From assembly GCA_964430245.1 (NCBI GenBank), contig CAYSEW010000007.1, forward strand, positions 47,743 through 111,742: a stretch of DNA of 64,000 nt, written 5' to 3'. This DNA comes from CAYSEW01 sp964430245 (GTDB lineage Bacteria > Bacteroidota > Bacteroidia > Flavobacteriales_D > Parvicellaceae). Both the position numbers and the translations under genes were made by a program. Shown here piece by piece: positions 33,096 to 42,589 of the stretch; the stretch's first letter is position 1; each line of letters opens with the position of its first letter. The notes under the pieces are model-generated. The model did not search any database, had not been told where the DNA came from, and saw only the letters and a list, made by a program, of their open reading frames with translations.

Positions 33096-34731
33096 ATTTT
33101 TGTTTCTTTTTGGTTTTTTTGTATTTAAGAATTCTTTAGCTCAGGATACTATACCTAGATATTGGATTGGATTTAATGATAAGTCAAATACAATATATGA
33201 TTTGAATAGCCCTAATGATTTTTTATCTCAAAGAGCAATTCAAAGAAGATTGAATCAAGGGATTGAATTAGACTCTACAGATCTTCCAGTACCTTTAATT
33301 TACATAGATTCAGTTATTAATTCAGGTAATATTGAGCTTTGGGTGACTTCCAAATGGTTCAATGGAATCATCATAAAGACAGATGACACCCTTGCATTAG
33401 ACTCTATATTAAATTATGGATTCATTGAGCACTTAAGTCAAGTGAAAAGTCAGAAAGTGAATAAAGTAAGAAAATTTGATTTAAAGGATGAAAAGAACAG
33501 TATAAATGTAAGTGTTAACCCTTATTTTCCCTATGGGTTTTGTTTTCAACAATTGAGATTACATAACGCAGATCAATTACAGGACCTTGGTTTTAAAGGA
33601 AACAATATACATATTGCAGTTCTAGATGCAGGTTTTCAAATGGCAGATCAAACCAATGGGTTATCTCACCTCTATGAAGAAGGTAGGGTTTTGTCAACTT
33701 ATGATTTTGTAAGAAAAGAAACCTCGGTGTATGAAGATCATTATCATGGAGAAGCAGTATTGTCAATTATTGCAGGTAAAAGAGAGGGTGAATATTGGGG
33801 GTCTGCTCCAATGGCAAGTTTCCATTTATTGATCTCTGAAGATGTTTTTTCTGAATCATTAGTAGAAGAATATTATTGGGTAGCGGCTGCTGAATATGCA
33901 GATTCTGCAGGTGTGGATATTATTAATACATCTTTAGGGTATACAGTTTTTGATGATTCAACTCAAAATCATACCTATGGTGATATGGATGGTAAAACAA
34001 CTCCAATTGCTAGAGGGTCTAATATAGCTTCCTCAAAGGGTATACTTTGTGTAACATCTGCTGGTAATTCTGGGAATAGTGCTTGGCAATACATTTCCTC
34101 ACCTGGTGATGCAGATAGTATTTTAACTGTAGGAGCTGTGAATTCATCAGGAGATAGGGCGGTATTTAGCAGTAAAGGACCTTCTTCAGATGGTGATGTG
34201 AAGCCAAATGTAATGTCAGTTGGTTGGGATACTTATTTTATACCCCCTTCCTCTAGTGAAGTTATTACAGGCAATGGAACTTCTTTTAGTGCTCCTATGA
34301 TGACAGGAATGGTAGCTTGCTTATGGGAGGCATTTCCAGAGTTAACAAATATGGAATTGATTCATTTAATAGAACAATCTTCTCACCTTTATTTAACCCC
34401 CGATTCTTTGATGGGCTATGGAATTCCTGATATGTTAAAAATTTATAATGAGGTTAGTGGTGTAACCCCTGAAGGTTTAAATGAATCAATTATAGAGCAT
34501 ATTTATCCTAATCCATTTATAGATGATTTCTATGTATTATTTAGATCTAATATTGATCAGGAAATAAATGTATTGATAGATGATCAGCTAGGTAAAAGAG
34601 TTTTTGAAACAAATGCTCAGGTTTATAAAGGTGTTAATCAAATTCATTTAAATGATATATCTGGAATTAAATCTGGTTGTTATTTTATTACGATAGGTTC
34701 TAGCTTAGGTAAAATCATTAAAAACAAATAA
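33088..34731 (+). CDS. S8-family serine peptidase (subtilase) with T9SS sorting domain
   Basis: 547 residues from the ATG at 33088, which gives the signal MIRFLFLFGFFVFKNSLAQ; the TTG two codons earlier is less likely. After a propeptide-like region (to about 150) comes the peptidase domain with the complete triad: D180 (AVLDAGF), H220 (HYHGEAVLSI) and S399 (GNGTSFSAP). A T9SS type A domain ends the protein (EHIYPNPFIDDFYVLF). It is a surface or released protease. It overlaps the preceding lipoprotein gene by 8 bases, so the two are co-translated. Confidence 0.94.
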   Translation: MIRFLFLFGFFVFKNSLAQDTIPRYWIGFNDKSNTIYDLNSPNDFLSQRAIQRRLNQGIELDSTDLPVPLIYIDSVINSGNIELWVTSKWFNGIIIKTDDTLALDSILNYGFIEHLSQVKSQKVNKVRKFDLKDEKNSINVSVNPYFPYGFCFQQLRLHNADQLQDLGFKGNNIHIAVLDAGFQMADQTNGLSHLYEEGRVLSTYDFVRKETSVYEDHYHGEAVLSIIAGKREGEYWGSAPMASFHLLISEDVFSESLVEEYYWVAAAEYADSAGVDIINTSLGYTVFDDSTQNHTYGDMDGKTTPIARGSNIASSKGILCVTSAGNSGNSAWQYISSPGDADSILTVGAVNSSGDRAVFSSKGPSSDGDVKPNVMSVGWDTYFIPPSSSEVITGNGTSFSAPMMTGMVACLWEAFPELTNMELIHLIEQSSHLYLTPDSLMGYGIPDMLKIYNEVSGVTPEGLNESIIEHIYPNPFIDDFYVLFRSNIDQEINVLIDDQLGKRVFETNAQVYKGVNQIHLNDISGIKSGCYFITIGSSLGKIIKNK

Positions 34732-34766
34732 TTTTTAATTATATTAGGATCAATAAATACTTGTAA

Positions 34767-35762
34767 ATGAGATGGTTATTTATCTTTTTCAGTTTTATTG
34801 TTTACGCTGCTTCTTTTTCTCAGGGCTATACCTTGGATTCAATTTCTGAAAATGGAGGATATACCTATATTTCAAGGCCATTAGGCACAGGGCCATTCCC
34901 AGGAATTTGTTATTCGCATGGTGGATTAGGAGGAAATATAGGCGGAGACCTTAGAACAACTAGTATAGCATTGGCGCAAGAAGGATATATATGTTGGGCA
35001 CAGCTGAGAACAGATACTATTCCAATTACACCTCATATAGCGCAGGTAGAAGCTTCTTTGGATTCTTTATTAGGAGTAAATGGCGTAAATAGTAATAAAA
35101 TTGGCATTATAGGATTTTCTAGAGGTGGGTTACTTACTTTAATGACTGCGGTCTCAAGACCAAATGAAGTTCATGCCGTTGTAGCAATGGCCCCTGCTGC
35201 TGCTAATAATACACTTGCTAATACACTTACTCAAATAGGAGCAATTAATGACTCAGTACTATTAATGGTTGCTCAAAATGATGTTTTTCAGGATGATCAT
35301 GTTCAGCTAGTATTAGACACTGAAAATGCAATGAACGGCATTGTAGATTATAGATCTATTTTGTATGATCCATATGATGCTGATTTGAATGGAGTTATCA
35401 ATAATTTAGATGATGGTCATGAGTTGTTTTGGGAAGTTCAAGAACCTTATTGGAGTGATTTGATCTTTTTTTTAGATAATAATTTAAAAACTCCAGCTGG
35501 TATAAATGATGATGGTTATGAGAATCAATTATTGATTTATCCCAATCCAGTAGATAATCAAGCAATTATAAGTATGAGTGATAGATCTATAATTCAATCG
35601 ATTTCAATTTTTCATATTAATGGTATCCTTTTTAAGGAAATTTCTTTATTACATACTGAGCAATTCCTTTTTGATAAAGAAAATTTGAATACAGGAATCT
35701 ACTTAATTAAAATAACTGATAGTGATGGTCATGTATGTTGGAATAAAATAATAGTTGACTAA
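34767..35762 (+). CDS. Secreted alpha/beta hydrolase (dienelactone-hydrolase-like) with T9SS domain
   Basis: 331 residues. Signal peptide about 1-19 (FFSFIVYAASFSQ). The hydrolase domain (about 25-240) has the nucleophile elbow GFSRGG with Ser118, a likely acid near VAQNDVFQDD and a histidine in DDGHELFWEV. This layout is typical of prolyl-oligopeptidase/dienelactone hydrolase relatives. The last about 80 residues are a T9SS type A domain (LLIYPNPVDNQAIISMS). A secreted esterase or peptidase; the substrate is unknown. It follows the subtilase by 35 bases, and its stop abuts the convergent FAH gene. Confidence 0.88.
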   Translation: MRWLFIFFSFIVYAASFSQGYTLDSISENGGYTYISRPLGTGPFPGICYSHGGLGGNIGGDLRTTSIALAQEGYICWAQLRTDTIPITPHIAQVEASLDSLLGVNGVNSNKIGIIGFSRGGLLTLMTAVSRPNEVHAVVAMAPAAANNTLANTLTQIGAINDSVLLMVAQNDVFQDDHVQLVLDTENAMNGIVDYRSILYDPYDADLNGVINNLDDGHELFWEVQEPYWSDLIFFLDNNLKTPAGINDDGYENQLLIYPNPVDNQAIISMSDRSIIQSISIFHINGILFKEISLLHTEQFLFDKENLNTGIYLIKITDSDGHVCWNKIIVD

Positions 35763-36374
35763 TTATTTTATTTTGGTTCTGAACATTTCCTGATCTTCAA
35801 TATGCCCAATTAAAGTATCACCAATGTTTACTTTTCCAACTCCTTTTGGTGTGCCTGTAAAAATTAGATCACCAATTTTCAAAGTCATAAATTGAGAAAC
35901 ATAACAGATGATCTGGTCTATTGAAAAGATCATTTCGGAAGTTTTTCCTTCTTGTACAATTTCATCATTTTTTATCAATGAAAAATTAAGCTGCTGAAGA
36001 TCTAGTTTTTCTTTTGATATGAAATGATTTGAAACAACAGCTGATTGATCAAAACTCTTAGCTTTTTCCCATGGAAGTCCATTTTCCTTACATTGATCCT
36101 GGATATCTCTTGCAGTAAAATCTATTCCTAATCCTATTTCATTATAATAATCAGGGGCAAAATTTAATCCTATGTTTTTACCAAGCTTACAGATCTTTAT
36201 GACTATCTCAACCTCATAATGAATGTTATTAGAGAAATTTGGAATATAAAAGGGGTTTCTTTTAGGTAAGATAGAAGAGTCAGGCTTTAAAAAGAAAATA
36301 GGTTCTTTAGGGACTTTGTTTTTTAATTCTTTAGCATGGTCTAAATAATTCCTTCCTATACAAATAATCTTCAT
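35763..36374 (-). CDS. Fumarylacetoacetate hydrolase (FAH) family protein
   Basis: 203 residues, a short FAH-fold enzyme of the YcgM/FAHD1 type. Metal-site residues are in HYEVEIVIKI (Glu pair) and GIDFTARDIQDQC (Asp). Other family marks are ICIGRNYLDHAKEL, PWEKAKSFDQSA and FTGTPKGVGKVNIGD. FAHD1 relatives hydrolyse acylpyruvates or decarboxylate oxaloacetate; which applies here is not decided by sequence. Cytoplasmic. Its ATG overlaps the exonuclease stop by 4 bases. Confidence 0.92.
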   Translation of the reverse strand: MKIICIGRNYLDHAKELKNKVPKEPIFFLKPDSSILPKRNPFYIPNFSNNIHYEVEIVIKICKLGKNIGLNFAPDYYNEIGLGIDFTARDIQDQCKENGLPWEKAKSFDQSAVVSNHFISKEKLDLQQLNFSLIKNDEIVQEGKTSEMIFSIDQIICYVSQFMTLKIGDLIFTGTPKGVGKVNIGDTLIGHIEDQEMFRTKIK

Positions 36375-37153
36375 GCTTTAGATGTTTGGTATTTATAGTT
36401 CTCCCAAAGTTTTTTAAAACAATTTTTAGTATTGAGGGTAAAATCCCCTGACATAATCCATGAATAATAGCTGGGTTCTTGAGCAAAAACATCAAATACC
36501 TTTTTTCCTTTATGCTTCCCAAAGTTGATCAAAGGTTCATTGTTTTTATTGAAAGCAATTCTGTTGGCAAAGTCCATGGTTTTGTTTCCCATGATAGAAA
36601 ATTCACTTAGGAATTCTACATTGTTTTCTAAGTTGTTATATTTTTTCAATTGAGCCATAAAAACATCTAAAGTAGCACTAGTGTCAGCCATAGCATTATG
36701 AGCATTTTCTATTTCTTTATTACAATAAAATTGATAGGCAGCTGCTAATGTTCTTTGTTCCATTTTATGAAAAATGTTCTGTACATCTATCAATTTTTTA
36801 TCAGCAATCTTTGCGTCTATTCCATGCCTTGAGAATTCTTCATCTAATAGTGGAATGTCAAACTTATTGGAATTAAATCCAGCCAGATCACAATCTTTGA
36901 TAAATTCATTGACTTCCTCTGCAATTTCTCCAAAAGTGGGTGAATTCATGACATCAAAATCATAAATCCCATGTATTTCTGAAGTAACCAAAGGGATAGG
37001 AATTCCTGGATTTACTCTTTTTTCATAATATTCCTTTTTTTGATCAGGTAAAAGTTTAATTATGGCAATTTCAACGATCCTGTCTTTAGATACATTTATT
37101 CCAGTAGTTTCAAGATCTAAGAAAGCTAATGGCTTTTTCAATTCAAGTTTCAT
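36371..37153 (-). CDS. DEDDh 3'-5' exonuclease (DnaQ-like) with C-terminal DUF3820-like extension
   Basis: 260 residues. The exonuclease domain (about 8-175) has all acidic ligands: D and E in FLDLETTG, D in GFNSNKFDIPLL, and H and D in NAHNAMADTSATLDVF. The C-terminal segment (about 205-260; FGKHKGKKVFDVFAQEP, YYSWIMSGDF) is the DUF3820-type module often attached to such exonucleases. It likely removes 3' nucleotides in DNA repair or RNA turnover. It is overlapped by 4 bases with genes on both sides. Confidence 0.92.
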   Translation of the reverse strand: MKLELKKPLAFLDLETTGINVSKDRIVEIAIIKLLPDQKKEYYEKRVNPGIPIPLVTSEIHGIYDFDVMNSPTFGEIAEEVNEFIKDCDLAGFNSNKFDIPLLDEEFSRHGIDAKIADKKLIDVQNIFHKMEQRTLAAAYQFYCNKEIENAHNAMADTSATLDVFMAQLKKYNNLENNVEFLSEFSIMGNKTMDFANRIAFNKNNEPLINFGKHKGKKVFDVFAQEPSYYSWIMSGDFTLNTKNCFKKLWENYKYQTSKA

Positions 37154-38691
37154 GGTGCAGGTTTGGGTAGTTTATAAGTTAATTTAATCAATTCTTTATC
37201 AGTAGCAAACTCAGAAACGTTTAATTTTTTATGCAAAGTTATATAATTTGCAGCTTTTATTTTTATTTGATAATGCCCTGGGTCTAGAATTACACTGAAT
37301 ATTCCTGTACTTTCATTAGGTTTATATTTTCCAATAATTATGTTTTTGTCATTCAAAATTTGAATTTCAACAGAATCTATTTTAGATAATGTTTCTTCAT
37401 CAAGGATTTGGATTCTAAATAACGCTGGTTTGATTTCGTGTTCAGGAAATGTTAGCCTATAGATATCATAATTTCCAAATCCGCCTTTTCTAACTGTTGA
37501 AATATAGGCATGGTCATTTTTGTCTGAAAAACAAATAGTTTTATTATCATAGGATGAGTTGATAGGGTAGCCTAAATTTTTTGGAGGTTTCCAAGTTTTA
37601 GTTAATGAATTCCATTTAGTTTTATAAAGGTCATATCCTCCCATACCAGGCAATCCATTCGAAGAAAAATATAGGCAGCTATCACTGGTATTATAATATG
37701 GGTATTCTTCATCTAATTCTGTATTGATGGCCTCAATGTTTTTGGGCTCACTCCATTCACCATTGGGCAATTTTTGAATAATATAGAGATCAAATCCACC
37801 TTTTCCTTCAGGTCTATTACTAGAAAAGAAAATCAAATCTTGTTCATGGGCTATTGTCCCAGATGATTCATAGTATTTTGGTGAATTCATAGAAGAAACT
37901 ATCTTTTCCTTTCTTTTATAGGTACTTCCTTTTCTTTTAGATTTAAAAATATCTCCTCTTTCAGAGGCATTGTAATTATTAATAATTGTAAAAATATATT
38001 TCCCATCATCTTGAATACCCACACATTCATCACTATAATTAGAGTTCAATGACTTTGCATTTTTGCTTTTTCCAAAAGTGAAGCCATTAAATCTACTTGT
38101 ATAGACATCTGAAGGGTAGAATCCATCAATAAATACATAACCTTTATTTTTTGGTCTTTGGGAGGTAAAGACCAATATTTTTTCATTTTTATCTATAAAA
38201 GGATAGTAATCAGGGAAATCTGAATTGACATACTTGCCAAGATTTTCAAATTTCACAGAAACTGGATTTTTCATCATGTTTATTGAAACATTAATTTGAT
38301 TTCTTATTGCAGGGATCTCTTTTTTGAATTTTCCAGGTTTTGCACTGTAATTTTCTAAAGCAATTAGTGCTTTTTCATAATCCATTTTATGGATATAAGC
38401 ATCAGCTAAATAAAACCAAATTTCTTTATCAGGCTTCTTGATTTCTAAACATTGTTCAAAGTATCTTATGGCTCTAGATTTGTCATAATTAGATAGTAAA
38501 TAACAAAGGCCTATCTGTTTTAATGCAACTTTATGATCAGGATTTTCAGTTAAATAGAGTCGATACTTTACTTTTGCATTCATGTAGTTACCCATATTGA
38601 ATAACTCGTTTGCTTCAGTAAGTAAATGTTTTTGAGTTACTATGAAAATAGGTAGTATTAGTAAAATTAATATTGCATTAAGTTTTTTCAA
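37150..38691 (-). CDS. TPR plus PD40 beta-propeller secreted protein (PorE-like, no OmpA domain)
   Basis: 513 residues. Signal peptide about 1-19. TPRs at about 25-130 (LLTEANELFNMGNYMNAKVK; EIWFYLADAYIHKMDYEKAL). A PD40/WD40-like propeller follows at about 155-425 (IFFSSNRPEGKGGFDLYIIQ; CLYFSSNGLPGMGGYDLYKT). A carboxypeptidase-regulatory-like tail occupies about 430-505. It stops without an OmpA domain. It is clearly paralogous to the next gene upstream, 46 bases away. Such proteins are T9SS-associated or peptidoglycan-linked periplasmic factors. Without OmpA it must be soluble or held by a partner. Confidence 0.83.
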   Translation of the reverse strand: MKKLNAILILLILPIFIVTQKHLLTEANELFNMGNYMNAKVKYRLYLTENPDHKVALKQIGLCYLLSNYDKSRAIRYFEQCLEIKKPDKEIWFYLADAYIHKMDYEKALIALENYSAKPGKFKKEIPAIRNQINVSINMMKNPVSVKFENLGKYVNSDFPDYYPFIDKNEKILVFTSQRPKNKGYVFIDGFYPSDVYTSRFNGFTFGKSKNAKSLNSNYSDECVGIQDDGKYIFTIINNYNASERGDIFKSKRKGSTYKRKEKIVSSMNSPKYYESSGTIAHEQDLIFFSSNRPEGKGGFDLYIIQKLPNGEWSEPKNIEAINTELDEEYPYYNTSDSCLYFSSNGLPGMGGYDLYKTKWNSLTKTWKPPKNLGYPINSSYDNKTICFSDKNDHAYISTVRKGGFGNYDIYRLTFPEHEIKPALFRIQILDEETLSKIDSVEIQILNDKNIIIGKYKPNESTGIFSVILDPGHYQIKIKAANYITLHKKLNVSEFATDKELIKLTYKLPKPAP

Positions 38692-38737
38692 ATGACTTGA
38701 AAGTTTAAATAGGATAGTATTTAAACGATGAATTATA

Positions 38738-41073
38738 TTAAAAGGCTACAATTTTAATATACTGAAATTTTCCATATTTTTCCTTATTACTAAAGTCTCC
38801 TTTATATTTTGGCCCTTGGACTAAGGAATTTTCTGAAACAATTGTGAATTTAGAAAGGTCTATTCCTTTTCCTTTTAATTTTTTAATAAGTATGTTTTTT
38901 GCTTCTGATGTTCTTAATTGTGATAAATTTTTATTTGTAGAGTAAGTTTTAGTTGGAACTGTTGAAGCACTTCCCTCCAGTTCAATTTTTACTTTTCCAT
39001 TTTTCTCAATTATTTTATAAATACCATTAATGAAAGTATTAAACCTTTCCTCTTCTGTTTTAATGCCTTTTTGATTGTAACCATAAAAGAGCTGAAAATC
39101 AACTGGCTCAATATTATTTGAAAAATCTTCATTAGAGCTATTGTTTGCTTCATCATTATTATTGGTATTGTCTTGATTGGTGTTGTCTTGATTGGTATTG
39201 TCTTGATTGGTGTTGTCTTGATTGGTGTTGTCTTGATTGGTGTTGTCTTGATNNNNNNNNNNNNNNNNNNNNNNNNNNNNNNNNNNNNNNNNNNNNNNNN
39301 NNNNNNNNNNNNNNNNNNNNNNNNNNNNNNNNNNNNNNNNNNNNNNNNNNNNTTGTCTTGATTGGTGTTGTCTTGATTGGTGTTGTCTTGATTGGTGTTG
39401 TCTTGATCTGTATTTTCAGCTATCTCCTCTAATGGGATTCCTCCAATTGTAATAATTTTATTGATTTCATGGTAATCAGAGCCACATGGTAGTTTGAATT
39501 CAGTTTCATAGAAAGTCTCATTGTCTTGAGTGTATTCAACCAAATATTCATGACAAGGAGTTAGACTGAAAACATAGGAACCATTTTTTCTATTTGGAGA
39601 ATATCTCGTTGGGTCTTCACCAGTTGTAAGATCTGATACCCATATTATGATTCCCGCTGGAATACTATTAAGAGAGCCTGGGTCAATATATCCTTTTAGA
39701 ATGGCTAAGGGTGCAGATTCTGTTGATTCAAAGAGAACCTTGTAAATATCTATTTCACCAAAACCACCTTCATGAGATGATGCATAATATCCATGTTTCC
39801 CATCGGCATTTGTTGTGAAATAGAGGTCGTCTTCAACAGTGTTTAATGGATAACCCATATTTATAGGAGCTGACCATTTATTTTCTTCCATGGCTTTGCT
39901 GAAAAAGATATCAAAGCCCCCCATACTTTCTTCTCCATTTGAGCTAAAGTAAAAAGTAGTTCCATCTGGATGTAGAAAAGGAGATTCTTCGTCATATGGC
40001 GTGTTAATGGGAGGTCCAATATTCCATGCTTTGCTCCATTCTCCATTAGGGAGTTTTACACATCTATAGATGTCTCTTCCTCCATAACCACCTTCTCTGT
40101 CACTTACGAAATACATGGTTTTGCCATCGATTGATACAGTAATATGGGTTTCCCAGCTTTCAGAATTTACAGCTTCTAGTTTCTTAGGTGGACCATAATT
40201 AACCTCATCTCTTTCAGAAATATAAATATCCCCATGCCCTTTTTGGTCATCTTTATATATATAAAGGAATTGTCCATCGGAGGATGCGCTAATAGTTGCT
40301 TGATTACTTTTTGGAGAGCTGAAATCTGCTAAAACAGGTTCGTCCCATTCATTGGTTTTGAAATTTTTATAGGATATATAAACATCTTCAAAATGCTTTC
40401 CATCCTGAGGACTATAGATACCTTCATTTGAAAATTGATTACTATCTGTTCTTAATCTTCTTGATGTGAAGAAAATAGCACTTTCATCAGTTGTTATTAC
40501 TGGGCTGAAATCAGAATAAGAGCTATTGATGATAGGTCCAATGTTTTCTAATTTATAATCTTTAGGACGTTTAATTAGTTCTTTCGCTAATTCACATTGT
40601 TTGATGTCATGAAAAACAAACTCTCTTAAAAAATGTTTTTTTCCTGCATTTTCTATGAATTTATTGAAATAATGAATAGCTGAGTCAGGATTATAATTTA
40701 AATGGTGAGATTTCCCTAGATAATAATAAACAGAAATAGGTGAGGTTTTAATTGAGAAATCATAAGGGTTATACCTTTCTTCAATATTAGTTTTTGCAAA
40801 ATCAAAATATTTAAAAGCTTCTTTTTTGTCGTGAGCAGTATTCAAAAGACAATATCCAGTTTTAAAGTTGATGTTGGCGTTTAAAGGATCAGCTTCATAA
40901 AGTTCTAGCCATAATTCTTTTGCAAACTCATATAGGTGATCTTCCATTAATGAATTAGCAGCTTCAAATTTTTCTTTAAATGTTGACTTATCATTGTTAT
41001 TTTCTTTTTCTTGTGAGAAAGCGGTGTTGTTAAGAAAAAATAGTATTGAAAATAAATAGATAAAACTCTTCAT
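38738..41073 (-). CDS. PorE-like TPR / PD40 / CarboxypepD / OmpA protein, interrupted by assembly gap
   Basis: Signal peptide about 1-20 (FLNNTAFSQ). TPR region about 30-150, PD40 propeller about 175-450 (TMYFVSDREGGYGGRDIYRC; TFYFSSNGEESMGGFDIFFS), carboxypeptidase-regulatory domain about 455-545. Then comes an NTNQD pentapeptide linker holding the 100-N gap. After the gap the true frame, read to TAA at 38738, gives an OmpA-like domain (FQLFYGYNQKGIKTEEERF; TNKNLSQLRTSEAKNILI; KYGKFQYIKIVAF) with the peptidoglycan-binding NLSQLR motif. The apparent stop at 39010 is an artefact of the gap length. The domain order matches PorE, the T9SS peptidoglycan anchor, but orthology is not proven. Confidence 0.83.
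39161..39413. repeat. 15-bp in-frame tandem repeat coding for NTNQD linker
   Basis: The unit TTGTCTTGATTGGTG on the plus strand (Asn-Thr-Asn-Gln-Asp on the coding strand) is repeated about four times on the right and five to six times on the left of the N gap, with single-base variants at both edges (NTDQD, NTNNN). It forms a hydrophilic linker between the carboxypeptidase-like and OmpA domains of the PorE-like protein. Confidence 0.93.
39253..39352. other. Assembly gap of exactly 100 Ns
   Basis: One hundred Ns, a conventional placeholder, sit inside the 15-bp repeat. The left flank ends at repeat phase 10 of 15 and the right flank starts at phase 0. If the repeat is perfect, the missing length is 5 plus a multiple of 15 bases. 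That also keeps the reading frame open (missing length must be 2 modulo 3). Confidence 0.97.
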
Positions 41074-41130
41074 TATATATGTAGATAAAATTTAATGGAA
41101 ATATATAAAATCATCTTCAATTAATGTTAA

Positions 41131-42456
41131 CTAAACCTCTCTATTTATGTCGAATTGTTCTAGATAGTCAGCTACTTTTCTAACAAAGCTACCTCCTAAG
41201 GCACCATCAATATTACGATGGTCATAAGAATGAGAAAGGAACATCATGTGCCTAATTCCGATAGTATCTCCTTGCGGAGTTTCTATTACAGCAGGTTTTT
41301 TACGAATAGCACCTACTGCAAGAATAGCACTTTGCGGTTGATTGATAATAGGTGTCCCCATTACATTTCCAAAGGTACCAACATTAGTGACTGTGTATGT
41401 ACCACCTTGTATTTCTTCTGGTGTTAATTTATTGTTTCTCGCCCTTAGGGCTAAGTTATTTACTTTTTTAGCCAATCCAGAGAGGCTGTATTGATCTGCT
41501 TTATGAATAACAGGAACAATTAAATTTCCGGAAGGAAGAGCAGTTGCCATTCCTAAATTAATGTCTTTTTTAATGATGATCTTATTGTCACTAATCATTG
41601 AGTTAACTTGAGGCATTTCTTTTAAAGCTTTTAAAATAGCTTCCATGAAAATGGGAGTAAAAGTAAGTTTTTCACCTTCTCTTTTTAGAAAGCCATCTTT
41701 GACTTTATTTCTCCAAAGAACAATATTAGTTACATCAGCTTCAACGAAAGAAGTAACATGAGGTGAAACATGCTTAGACATTACCATATGATCAGCAATC
41801 AACTTCCTCATTCTATCCATTTCTATAATTTCATCATGCTGACCTACTGGTACTGGCGGTGTGTCAAATTTTTGACTAGATGAGGTGGCTGGTTTAGATG
41901 TTGAAGGTTTTGTTATAGAAATACTATCTGATCTCTCTCTTTCTTTTATAAAGGAAAGAATGTCTTTTTTAGTTACTCTACCACCAGAGCCAGACCCTTT
42001 AATAGTTTCTAATTCTTGGAATGGAATATTTTCTTTAGTTGCAATGCTTTTTACCAATGGAGAATAAAATCTATTGGATCCTTCTGTTGATATAACAGGG
42101 ATGGCTTTATTACCATTAGAGATAGGAGCTAGAAGCTCTTCAGTAACTTTTTTTTCTGGAGTTTTTTCTATTGATGATGAAGTTGCTTTTTCAGGTTGAT
42201 CAGAAGAAATATTACCTTCATCTCCAATAATAGCAAAAGCATCACCTACTTGAACAACATCACCTTCATTAAAAAGTATTTTTGTTAAAATACCTCCAGA
42301 TGGAGAAGGGACTTCGGAATCAACTTTGTCTGTAGCTATTTCTACTATTGGTTCATCCTCTTCAATGCTGTCTCCTACTGACTTTAACCATTTTGTTATA
42401 GTGGCTTCCGCAACACTTTCTCCCATTTTCGGTAATAAGACTTCGATCTCTGCCAT
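41131..42456 (-). CDS. Dihydrolipoamide acyltransferase (E2) of a 2-oxoacid dehydrogenase complex
   Basis: 441 residues. N-terminal lipoyl domain with attachment lysine K44 (EIATDKVDSEVPSP), Ser/Glu-rich linker, subunit-binding domain at about 132-170 (YSPLVKSIATKENIPFQELE, GSGSGGRVTKKDI) and catalytic domain at about 210-441 with SYDHRNIDGALGGSF. The ATDKVDSEVPSP site is typical of branched-chain 2-oxoacid or pyruvate-type E2s in Bacteroidota and differs from the SucB copy at 767-1996. I favour the branched-chain complex, but the E1 genes are not in the window. A consensus promoter lies upstream. Confidence 0.92.
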   Translation of the reverse strand: MAEIEVLLPKMGESVAEATITKWLKSVGDSIEEDEPIVEIATDKVDSEVPSPSGGILTKILFNEGDVVQVGDAFAIIGDEGNISSDQPEKATSSSIEKTPEKKVTEELLAPISNGNKAIPVISTEGSNRFYSPLVKSIATKENIPFQELETIKGSGSGGRVTKKDILSFIKERERSDSISITKPSTSKPATSSSQKFDTPPVPVGQHDEIIEMDRMRKLIADHMVMSKHVSPHVTSFVEADVTNIVLWRNKVKDGFLKREGEKLTFTPIFMEAILKALKEMPQVNSMISDNKIIIKKDINLGMATALPSGNLIVPVIHKADQYSLSGLAKKVNNLALRARNNKLTPEEIQGGTYTVTNVGTFGNVMGTPIINQPQSAILAVGAIRKKPAVIETPQGDTIGIRHMMFLSHSYDHRNIDGALGGSFVRKVADYLEQFDINREV

Positions 42457-42490
42457 TTTTTAAATTGAAATAAATATAATTTATGAAATG

Positions 42491-42520
42491 CAAAAATAGT
42501 TTATTTTCATCTAATAGCAA
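42491..42520 (-). promoter_or_regulatory. Consensus Bacteroidota promoter of the E2 gene
   Basis: Read leftward: TTG (42520-42518), 19 bases, TATTTTTG (42498-42491), a full match to TTG-N19-TAnnTTTG. Transcription would begin near 42485, about 30 bases before the ATG at 42456. Confidence 0.65.
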
Positions 42521-42589
42521 GTTTAAATCCTTATTAGAATACTAAATATAAGGAGTGGAATTAAAGGGGTATTTTCAGATTTAGAGCTA

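Noticed and set aside
39010..39252. C-terminal sequence IKTTPIKTTP... as the end of the PorE-like protein
   Set aside because: It is the wrong frame produced by the arbitrary 100-N gap; the correct frame gives an OmpA domain ending at 38738.
39161..39413. Possible CRISPR-like array
   Set aside because: The repeats are 15 bp, contiguous, without spacers, and in frame within a gene; no cas genes are nearby.
39145..39432. Open frames rich in CLDW or VLIG on the plus strand through the repeat
   Set aside because: They are opposite-strand readings of the 15-bp NTNQD repeat plus Ns; no start, signal or family.
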